64,000 nucleotides of DNA from Pseudomonas botevensis (GTDB lineage: Bacteria > Pseudomonadota > Gammaproteobacteria > Pseudomonadales > Pseudomonadaceae), in assembly GCF_019145475.1 (NCBI RefSeq), contig NZ_JAHTKI010000008.1, positions 1 to 64,000 of the forward strand, written 5' to 3'. Position numbers and translations under genes: made by a program. Every line of letters starts with the position of its first letter. Position 1 is the stretch's first letter. Of the stretch, positions 1 through 7,824 are shown piece after piece. The notes beneath the pieces are model-generated. The model did no database searches and had not been told where the DNA came from. It worked only from the letters and a program-made list of their open reading frames with translations.

Positions 1-2492
1 CACTCACCGCCGGCAAAGCGGTGGCATTCACCATCAAGCCCGAACTGATCAAGGGCAACGAGGGCGGTACGGTGAAGGCCTCGTACCACATCGAGCGCAA
101 GGACGGGCGGGTCAGTTATTCGCAGATTGAGGAATTCAACGTTGGCGTGAAGGCGGATCTGCAAGCTCCGCGTATCAAGGAGGCGCCGGATGACGCCATG
201 CTGGATCCGGTCGCCGCCAAAGACACATTGACGGCACTGGTGAATTACACCGGCATGGCCGTGAACGACGTCATCACCGTCACCTTCACCGGGGCTACGG
301 GCACGCCGGCGGGCGGCTCGCATACCGCGGCGCCCAAAACCGTGGCGGTCCTGGGCGAACAGGAAATCGCGCTGGCCAACAGCCCGCTGGCGTTCAACCT
401 GGGCAAAGGGGTGACCGTCAGCTACACGGTGAAACAGGGCAACGCTGCGCCCATTCCCTCACCCTCCCGGCCTTTGGTCGTGGCGCCACTGACCCTGGGG
501 CCGACGTACGCCTCGAAGATTCTTCAGGCCGCCAACAACGGTGACGGCCCGGAGCTGGACGTGAGTGCAATCACCACCACCGTGAGAACCCACTCCCCCA
601 ACTGGCCACTGATCGCCCTCAAACAATATGTGTGGCTGCGGTTCAGGGGCACCCAGTCCAGCGGCGCCGCATACGACAAATTCATCTTCCAGCCGCCGGG
701 TTCCGTCACCAATCCAGGCTGGGTCACCAGTGATTACGAGTACAACGTTCCGGCAGCGGTGGTGAACGAGATCAAGGGCCTGAAACATGGCTCGTCGTTC
801 ACCGTGGAGTTCAAGGCCGGCCTGAGCGGCACTCAACAGGAAGCGGATGCCGTCACCTTCCCGGTGCGCACCTACACCATCAAAGCCGTGGAAGACCTGA
901 AACCCGCCATCACCCGTGCGGAAGACTCCAGAGGCACCGAGATCGCGCCTGGCGGCATCACCGCCGACCCCGTTGTCAAACTGACCGGCACGGCTGCCAA
1001 GGATCAAAAGCTCGAGGTTTTCGACGGCACGACGTCCAAAGGACAGGCCACAGCCAATGCATCCGGCCTCTGGGAACTGCGCATGACGGCGCTGAGCGTC
1101 GCCGCGCACACGTTCAGAGCCAGGGCCTTGTATGGGTCAAATCTGGAGTCGGAGGCCAGGACGCTTACGGTGACGGCCCTGATCGCACCGACGCTGGTCA
1201 ACGTACTGGACGCGGCCGGTACACCGGTTCCGGAAGGCGGGGTTACCACCAGCACGACATTGAAACTGTCGGGCAAGGCGAGCAACGGTCAGCGCGTCGA
1301 GATCTTCGACGGCAATGGTTCAGGTGCGGTTTCCAAGGGCATTGCAACCGCGCATGCAACGACAGGCGATTGGGAGCACACCATCACCGTCGCCGCAGGC
1401 GCGCGCCGGTTGTATGCGAAGTCGCTGTATCACAGCAGCGATACCTACTCCGACGTGCGAAATCTGTCCGTGGTGGCAGCCACCGCCCCCACTATCACCT
1501 CGGTGAAAGGCTTGCCGAGCAACGTCGAGATTCCCAACGGTGGAACTATCATTGAAACCGCCGTGCTGCTGACCGGCTCTGCTGCCCAGAGCCAAAAAGT
1601 CGAAGTCTTTGATGGCACTACATCCAAGGGTGAAGCTACTGCCAATGCGACGTCTGGAGTCTGGACATTGAACGTATCCCCTCTGAGCCAAGGTCTGCAC
1701 AGCTTCAAGGCTAAGGCTTTGTATGATCCAGGCGTGGAATCCGATCCCAGAACTCTGACGGTTGTGGCTCTCATCGATCCGACAATCACTTCGATCAAAG
1801 ACAACTGGGGTACAGAAATTCTGAATAACGCTTTAACCAAAGCAACCACATTGGCATTCACGGGCAAAGCGACTGCTAACATGACAGTGGAGCTACGCGA
1901 CAAAGGCGTGGTAATAGTTCCGTTGATCAACGTCGGCTCCACTGGAGAATGGACGCATACTCTTTCCAACCCGACACGAGGAACTCATAGTTATACGGTC
2001 AAAGCGAAGTACGGAAATTCGCCAGAATCAAGTGTTCGTTCATTAACCGTTATCAACCTTACAACCGGCATTGAGTCTTTCCCGGCCAGTACTTCCTTCG
2101 AACTGAGAAGAATCGGGGATATTTACACGAGTGTCAGTGGACTGGAATTTACTTTAACGACTCAAGTCGAAGCCAATCTTGGCGTGATGGCGAACAGAAC
2201 CACGATCGATAACAAATTGTATAACTACCACTCAACCGCACGAATCAAGCTCATAAATGGCTACGCACAATCACTCTCCATCTGGTACTTACCGGGTGAG
2301 GGAAGCCAAGTATTTCGAATTACTTTTTTCGACCTTAACAACAAAGACATATATTCCGAAGTTATTACAAACAAACACCAACCGGCGCAATACAACTTTT
2401 CAGCTCCTGCCGATTCAGAAATTTCCTATTTTGACATTCACGACCAGACATCCATCGGCGCATGCTTCATTACTCAGTTCCAATGGGGATAG
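1..2492 (+). CDS. Ig-like repeat surface protein, 5' end outside window
   Basis: The reading frame is open through the left edge, so the N-terminus lies outside the window; the GTG at 21 is internal to an open frame and need not be a start. The visible part has an APDDAMLDP-type module at about nt 175-480. Four Ig-like repeats of about 95 residues follow, starting near nt 900, 1185, 1485 and 1775, each with a pattern such as GTAAKDQKLEVFDG. A unique C-terminal domain runs from about nt 2055 to 2489. Bases 2101-2160 and 2281-2340 are only about 40% G+C by my count, far below the rest of the gene. The repeats resemble bacterial Ig-like domains of adhesins. I do not recognise the C-terminal fold. 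The gene ends ahead of a hairpin terminator and is related to the genes at 2691, 10357 and 12424. A surface or effector-like role is inference only. Confidence 0.8.
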   Translation, partial: LTAGKAVAFTIKPELIKGNEGGTVKASYHIERKDGRVSYSQIEEFNVGVKADLQAPRIKEAPDDAMLDPVAAKDTLTALVNYTGMAVNDVITVTFTGATGTPAGGSHTAAPKTVAVLGEQEIALANSPLAFNLGKGVTVSYTVKQGNAAPIPSPSRPLVVAPLTLGPTYASKILQAANNGDGPELDVSAITTTVRTHSPNWPLIALKQYVWLRFRGTQSSGAAYDKFIFQPPGSVTNPGWVTSDYEYNVPAAVVNEIKGLKHGSSFTVEFKAGLSGTQQEADAVTFPVRTYTIKAVEDLKPAITRAEDSRGTEIAPGGITADPVVKLTGTAAKDQKLEVFDGTTSKGQATANASGLWELRMTALSVAAHTFRARALYGSNLESEARTLTVTALIAPTLVNVLDAAGTPVPEGGVTTSTTLKLSGKASNGQRVEIFDGNGSGAVSKGIATAHATTGDWEHTITVAAGARRLYAKSLYHSSDTYSDVRNLSVVAATAPTITSVKGLPSNVEIPNGGTIIETAVLLTGSAAQSQKVEVFDGTTSKGEATANATSGVWTLNVSPLSQGLHSFKAKALYDPGVESDPRTLTVVALIDPTITSIKDNWGTEILNNALTKATTLAFTGKATANMTVELRDKGVVIVPLINVGSTGEWTHTLSNPTRGTHSYTVKAKYGNSPESSVRSLTVINLTTGIESFPASTSFELRRIGDIYTSVSGLEFTLTTQVEANLGVMANRTTIDNKLYNYHSTARIKLINGYAQSLSIWYLPGEGSQVFRITFFDLNNKDIYSEVITNKHQPAQYNFSAPADSEISYFDIHDQTSIGACFITQFQWG

Positions 2493-2525
2493 AAGGAGGG
2501 ACAAGATAAACTCGCTCAACAGAAC

Positions 2526-2546
2526 AACGGCCCACGGGCCGTTTTT
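2526..2546 (+). terminator. Rho-independent terminator
   Basis: AACGGCCC and GGGCCGTT form an 8-bp stem around AC, followed by a T-run. It lies 34 bases after the stop of the preceding Ig-like gene and separates that gene from the one starting at 2691. Confidence 0.85.
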
Positions 2547-2596
2547 CAGTAGCTGGCCTCCTCACTGCCCAGACCACTCGTCGAAAACCCACCCAC

Positions 2597-2619
2597 ACCT
2601 GTCAGATCTGACAGTAGCC
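2597..2619 (+). promoter_or_regulatory. Palindromic operator-like element upstream of Ig-like gene
   Basis: The core CTGTCAGATCTGACAG (2599-2614) is a perfect 16-bp palindrome. The 23-bp site matches 19 of 23 positions, in the same orientation, with a site upstream of the paralogous gene that starts at 14367. It ends 72 bases before the ATG at 2691. The binding protein is unknown. Confidence 0.6.
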
Positions 2620-2690
2620 CGCATCCCCAACCTGAGGCCCAATAAAAACTTCGCTCGCCGATGGCCACGCGCTCGCTCAGGAGTTTTGTC

Positions 2691-5600
2691 ATGCCTTCCC
2701 ACCGTCCGTTTCTGCTTCCCTGGCTCAACAACGAAAACAGTCTGCTGGCCCTGCGACCGTTACAGATTGCCGGCATGGTCACGCCGATCACCGTTGCCGA
2801 TGGCGGGATCAACAAGTCGGTGGTCGACGAAAACAGCGCCGGAATCCTGAGCGTGATCATTGCTTACCTGGAGATGCAGGAAGGCGACACACATGCCATT
2901 TACTGGAATGACGTCGAGGTGTTAACCCGCACCGTCGAGCCAGGGGAAGTCGACAAAAACCTGTTTTTCTATCTGCCGAAAACTCTGTTCGACCCAGGGT
3001 TCCCGACCTGCTACTACCAGTTGACGCGCAAGGGTGAAACCACCCCGGACGACCCGGCGGTGCCGCTGTTGCTGAAGGTCAAAACCAACGCGCCCGGGGG
3101 GCGCGACAAAGCGCCGAATGACCCCGACGGGCATTCCGAACTGCACAAGCCGCAATTGCCACAGGAGATCATCGATCAAGGCGTGATCGACAAGGACTGG
3201 GCGGAAAAAGGCGTGCCCCTCACGATCCCGGTCTACCCGGACATCGAGGCGGGCGATGTCATTCTGGTGTATTGGGGCAGTTGGATTCTGAATGGCCACG
3301 TCGTCACTCAAGACGAAGCCGACGGCAAAGTGCCGATCGTGATCATTGTGACGCATGACGACATCCTGGCCGGCGGCGACAGTGATTCGCTGGAAATCAA
3401 ATACATGCCCCATGACGACGTGTGGAACTGGGCCTCCCGACATTCGAAACGCACCTCGATTGCCGTCGACGCCGGGGGCTGGCGGCTGGAGGCGCCGCTG
3501 GTCAAGCAAGCGGTCAACGGCATCCTGGTGATTGAGGATCTGAAGAAAGAAAACGTCATCGTGCAGATCATCATCGACTCCACGAATTTCAAACTGGGCG
3601 ATACCGTGACCATGACCTGGATCGGTATTCCGTTCAGCGGCCCACCGCTGACTCGCAAAGAGTCGAAACAGGTGGAAAGCGTTCCGCACATCATGGAGTT
3701 TGAGGTGCCTTACGAAGAGGTAAGGGCGATTGCCATGGGCACGGCGGATGTCGCCTATGTGCTGACGACCCAGGACGCCACACTCTCCTCCAAACGGCGG
3801 TTCGTCCAGGTCATTGGCGATCCCTCGCAGTTGCCCGAACCGGTCATCCTCGAACTGATGGGCGACACCCTCGAACCCCATCACGATGTGGCCAGCGTGG
3901 TGGTGCGCTATCCGGGCATCCAGAGTGGCGACTTCGTGGTCTGTCACTGGCGGGGCACAACTGTCAGTGGCACGCCCTATCTGCATGAAGAATCCCACAC
4001 CGTCACCGGTAACGAAGCGGACGCCGGGCAGATCGGTTTTTATGTGAAGAATGAGCACATCGTCGTCCTCAACGGTGGACGGCTGGACGTGTCCTACAGC
4101 GTGTCCAACGATGATCGGGCGGTGTATGCCGTCAGCGAGTCGGAACGTCTGCTGGCCAAGGTGCAAGCGATCAGCGCGACACTGCCCAGCCCGAAAGTCG
4201 AAGAAGCGCCGGACGATGTGCTGGATCCGGACAGGATGTTCGATTTCGTCCATGTCCTTGTCCGCTATCCCGGCACCGCCAAGGGCGACATCCTGCGGTA
4301 TTACTGGCAAGGTCCGCTCGGCAGCACCAGCGACGAGATCCCCATCACTCTCCCGATTGTCGGTCAAGCGGTGCGCTTCAGGGTCTCGGAAGATCACGTC
4401 ATCCCCAATATCGGCCGGCAAGTCAACGTCCGTTATTCGCTGTGGCGTGCGGCCACCCAACGCTATGACTATTCGGCCACCCTCAATCTGCTGATCGGGG
4501 AGCCGATCGGCGACCTGCCTCCACCTGCAGTCATCCAGGCGCCCGATGATGTGCTGGACCCGATGGATGCCTTGAGCGGCGTCGACGTCGAGGTCAGCTA
4601 CCCGAGCATGAAAGAAGCGCTGGACACCCTCACCCTCAAATGGCTCGGCACACCGAACGGGACCTCGGAGGACATGGAACTGCCCGCCGATGCCAGTGGC
4701 ACCGTCACCTTTCATGTCGATCCAGCGCTGGTCGGCCCCAACATCGGCCGCTGGCTCACGGTCAGCTATGAGGTCGAGCGCTACAATTTCAGCACCCCTT
4801 CGGACGCGCGGAATGTCTTCGTCTCGACTTTCAACGATCCCGAAAACCAACTGCCCCGGCCTGAAGTGCCCCAAGCCAAAGACAGCGTGCTGGACCTGAT
4901 GACGTTTACCGGCAATGCCAACGCGCGGGTTGCCCGCTGGCCGTACATTGCACTCAAGCAGCGCCTGTGGCTGCGCCTGGAAGGCCGGACGGAAACGGGC
5001 TCGACCCACCTCATCAAACTGCTCGATGGCGTGGAAATCACGACGGCGCAGGTCGCCAGCGGCCTCGATGAAATCCTGCTCAGAAGCGAGCTGATGAAAC
5101 TTGGCCATCGCAGCCCGGCCACGGTGATCGGCGCCATCGCGTTCGATGGCTCGAGTCAGCAAGACACCGCCCTCGAACTGCCGCGCCTACAACTGGAAGT
5201 CGCCACCCGTTACGACTGGGTGACGCCGGAAATCACCGGCGTGCGCGATGCGTTCGGCGAGGTGGCGGAAGGAGGCGACACCTTCGAACAGCAAGTGACC
5301 GTCAGCGGCACAGCGACCCGGGGAGAAGAAATCGAGCTGTTCGACGGCTCGACATCGCTGGGCAAGGCCGATGTCGGCACCGATTGGGGCTGGAGCAAAG
5401 TCCTCGGCAACCTCGCCTTCAAGGATTATCACCTCACCGCCCGGGCGCTTTATCCGGCGGATCCGGTCGACAGTCAGATACGCGCCTTCTCGGTGAAGCA
5501 AGCGATCCCGCCGACCATCGACAATGTCACCGACACCTGGGGCAATGTCGCGGACAACGGCATCACGTTCGACCGCAGCGTCACCGTCAGCGGCAAGGCC

Positions 5601-7745
5601 AGCCCAGGGCAGAACGTGCAACTGTTCGACGGCGCCACGCCGCTGCCTGCGCCCACGCCGGTCGACGGCCAGGGCGAATGGCGCCAGACCCTCAGCAACC
5701 TGGGCCTTGGCGCGCACGCGATCAAGGTGCGGGCGCTGTATGGTCAGCAGCCTGAATCCGCGCTGCGCCACTTCACCGTGGCGCAGGCGATCACGCCGGA
5801 CATCACCGAAATCAGGGACATCAAAGGTGTCATTCCACCCAATGGCACGACCTACGAAAAGTCCGTCACCATCACCGGCACCGCCAGCCCCAATCAGACC
5901 GTGCGCCTGCATAACGGCAGCATCCCGTTGGCGCCTGATGTCACGGTCGACAACCTGGGTGTCTGGCGCCATACCCTCAGCAATCTGAGCGTCGCGACGT
6001 ACAACATCAAGGCCCAGGCGCTGTACGCGTCAAACCCGGAATCGGCGCCGCAGGCCTTTACCGTGGCGGTCGCCACGGCCCCCAACATCACCAGCGTCAC
6101 CGACTCCGTTGGCGAGGTGCAGCAAAACAGCTCGACCTTCGATACCAGCGTCACCCTCACCGGCAGCGCCGATGCCAATCAGATCGTGCTGCTCTATGAC
6201 GGAACGACGCCGCTGTCTCCGCCCACCCAAGTCGACGACAAGGGCATCTGGCGCAAGGTCGTCAGTGGCTTGAGCCTCGGCGTGCATAACCTCAAAGCCG
6301 TGGCGCAGTACGGGGCACAACCGGAATCAGGGATCCGCACCTTTACCGTGGCGGTCGCCACCGCACCCGAGATCACCAACGTCACGGACTCGCAAGGTGA
6401 CGTCGTGCCCAACGGGACCACGTTCGACACCAGTGTCGTCGTCCGGGGCACGGCCATTGCCAATCTGACCGTGCAGCTCTACGACAACAATGTTCCACAA
6501 ACTCCCGTCCTGAACGTCGGCAGCGACGGCATCTGGACCAAAACCCTGGTCGGCCTGAGTGCCACGACGCACAACCTCCAGGTCAAGGCGTTGTACGGCT
6601 CGCAGCCGGTGTCGAACACCCGGACGTTCACCGTCGCCGTCGCCCAGCCGCCAGCCATCACGCGCGTCGCTGACGCTGCCGGCAACATCGCGAACGGCGG
6701 CACCACCTACTACACCAGCGTGACGGTCACCGGCAGCGCCAGCCGCAATCAGTCCGTGCAGGTTTACGACAACGGTATCGCGCAGGCGCCCGCCACAGCC
6801 GTCGATAACAATGGCACCTGGAACAAGGCCCTCGCCAACCTGAGTCTTGGCACACACCGCATCAAGGCCAGGGCGCTGTACGGAACGCAGCCGGAAACCG
6901 CCGAACACGGGTTTACCGTGGCGGCGCACATCGGGCCTTTCCTCGATTCGGTCAGGGACTCGCGCGGAGAACTGCAGAACGGCAGCACGACCATCGACAC
7001 CACGGTAACGCTGCAAGGCCGGGTAACGCCTTCGCATCAGGTGCAGATCTACGACAACAACGCGGCGAAACATACCGTCACCGCTTCGAACACCGGCGCC
7101 TGGACAACCACCCTGGGAGTGGCCGTTGGCGCTCACAATGTCCTGGCGAAAGCCCTCACGACCGGGCAGAACTCCAATACCCGAAGTTTTACCGTCAACG
7201 CACCGACGCCGCCGTTGAACTTCGACACCAGCCCCGTAGACCTGAACGGCAAAATCTATCTGCTGCCCGTCCATCCCCACGCCCTTCCGGTGTTTGGTCC
7301 GGGAACCTCGATCCAGCGCCAGGCCAGCGCAGGGGTGCCGGGCTACACCTACACCAGCAGCGACGACAAGATAGCGGTGGTGAATGCGGCGGGGCTGGTC
7401 ACCGTCCGGGGGAACGGCAGTGCGACCATTACCGTCAGGGACAGTGCCGGTCAGAGCAAGAGCTATACCGTGACGGTGAGAGGCGTCATCCACTGCTACC
7501 CGCTCGGTCGAAGTGTCTTGGGGATCATCATGCGCGACGCCGCCAACATTGGCGCCCATGTACCCTCACTGGAGCAGTTACGAGAGATACAGAGTTTTTA
7601 TCCCAACAACTGGCCCATGGGTAATGACGATTATTGGTCATACAATCACGCATCGTTCGGCCGGTACTACGTGAGAAACCTGGTTACAGGGCAAGAGCGG
7701 CTGTTGGGAGAGTTGGTCAGCGCCAGTGGAATCGGAGTCAAATGA
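2691..7745 (+). CDS. Large Ig-like repeat protein with BIG2 and lectin-like C-terminus
   Basis: This protein of about 1684 residues has no evident signal peptide. I chose the ATG at 2691 because AGGAG (2679-2683) sits 7 bases ahead of it; an in-frame ATG at 2661 has no comparable site. The N-terminal 830 residues hold several modules with APDDVLDP and GD-x-L-x-x-W-x-G signatures (nt about 4200, 4540, 4870). Seven Ig-like repeats of about 95 residues follow, starting near nt 5224, 5510, 5800, 6080, 6363, 6650 and 6930. Next come a BIG2-like domain (about 7215-7480) with SSDDKIAVVNAAGLVTV, and a last domain with PSLEQL, NNWPMG and YWS. The final block recalls the C-type-lectin-like tips of invasin/intimin-type proteins. 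That points to adhesion, but export and function are inferred, not shown. Confidence 0.85.
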   Translation: MPSHRPFLLPWLNNENSLLALRPLQIAGMVTPITVADGGINKSVVDENSAGILSVIIAYLEMQEGDTHAIYWNDVEVLTRTVEPGEVDKNLFFYLPKTLFDPGFPTCYYQLTRKGETTPDDPAVPLLLKVKTNAPGGRDKAPNDPDGHSELHKPQLPQEIIDQGVIDKDWAEKGVPLTIPVYPDIEAGDVILVYWGSWILNGHVVTQDEADGKVPIVIIVTHDDILAGGDSDSLEIKYMPHDDVWNWASRHSKRTSIAVDAGGWRLEAPLVKQAVNGILVIEDLKKENVIVQIIIDSTNFKLGDTVTMTWIGIPFSGPPLTRKESKQVESVPHIMEFEVPYEEVRAIAMGTADVAYVLTTQDATLSSKRRFVQVIGDPSQLPEPVILELMGDTLEPHHDVASVVVRYPGIQSGDFVVCHWRGTTVSGTPYLHEESHTVTGNEADAGQIGFYVKNEHIVVLNGGRLDVSYSVSNDDRAVYAVSESERLLAKVQAISATLPSPKVEEAPDDVLDPDRMFDFVHVLVRYPGTAKGDILRYYWQGPLGSTSDEIPITLPIVGQAVRFRVSEDHVIPNIGRQVNVRYSLWRAATQRYDYSATLNLLIGEPIGDLPPPAVIQAPDDVLDPMDALSGVDVEVSYPSMKEALDTLTLKWLGTPNGTSEDMELPADASGTVTFHVDPALVGPNIGRWLTVSYEVERYNFSTPSDARNVFVSTFNDPENQLPRPEVPQAKDSVLDLMTFTGNANARVARWPYIALKQRLWLRLEGRTETGSTHLIKLLDGVEITTAQVASGLDEILLRSELMKLGHRSPATVIGAIAFDGSSQQDTALELPRLQLEVATRYDWVTPEITGVRDAFGEVAEGGDTFEQQVTVSGTATRGEEIELFDGSTSLGKADVGTDWGWSKVLGNLAFKDYHLTARALYPADPVDSQIRAFSVKQAIPPTIDNVTDTWGNVADNGITFDRSVTVSGKASPGQNVQLFDGATPLPAPTPVDGQGEWRQTLSNLGLGAHAIKVRALYGQQPESALRHFTVAQAITPDITEIRDIKGVIPPNGTTYEKSVTITGTASPNQTVRLHNGSIPLAPDVTVDNLGVWRHTLSNLSVATYNIKAQALYASNPESAPQAFTVAVATAPNITSVTDSVGEVQQNSSTFDTSVTLTGSADANQIVLLYDGTTPLSPPTQVDDKGIWRKVVSGLSLGVHNLKAVAQYGAQPESGIRTFTVAVATAPEITNVTDSQGDVVPNGTTFDTSVVVRGTAIANLTVQLYDNNVPQTPVLNVGSDGIWTKTLVGLSATTHNLQVKALYGSQPVSNTRTFTVAVAQPPAITRVADAAGNIANGGTTYYTSVTVTGSASRNQSVQVYDNGIAQAPATAVDNNGTWNKALANLSLGTHRIKARALYGTQPETAEHGFTVAAHIGPFLDSVRDSRGELQNGSTTIDTTVTLQGRVTPSHQVQIYDNNAAKHTVTASNTGAWTTTLGVAVGAHNVLAKALTTGQNSNTRSFTVNAPTPPLNFDTSPVDLNGKIYLLPVHPHALPVFGPGTSIQRQASAGVPGYTYTSSDDKIAVVNAAGLVTVRGNGSATITVRDSAGQSKSYTVTVRGVIHCYPLGRSVLGIIMRDAANIGAHVPSLEQLREIQSFYPNNWPMGNDDYWSYNHASFGRYYVRNLVTGQERLLGELVSASGIGVK
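5224..7200 (+). repeat. Seven tandem Ig-like repeats of about 285 bp
   Basis: Repeating units of about 95 codons begin with patterns such as APEITNVTDSQGDV and contain G-T-A-x-x-N-x-x-V-x-L-Y-D, then G-x-W, then H-x-x-KA-ALYG-x-QPES. The units are clearly diverged at nucleotide level, so they are old duplications rather than a recent expansion. Confidence 0.85.
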
Positions 7746-7768
7746 AGCAACAACCCTGACCTCCAGGC

Positions 7769-7803
7769 AAAAAAAAAGCGCCTCGCATCCGCGAGGCGCT
7801 TTT
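7769..7803. terminator. Bidirectional Rho-independent terminator
   Basis: AGCGCCTCGC (7777-7786) and GCGAGGCGCT (7791-7800) form a perfect 10-bp stem, with an A-run on one side and a T-run on the other. It sits between the convergent Ig-like gene and autotransporter gene and can serve both. Confidence 0.92.
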
Positions 7804-7824
7804 CAATTTCCGGTTCGGCAATGA

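Noticed and set aside
2922-5162. 746-codon minus-strand frame inside the large Ig-like gene
   Set aside because: The + strand product has recognisable repeated domains and a ribosome-binding site; the antisense has neither.
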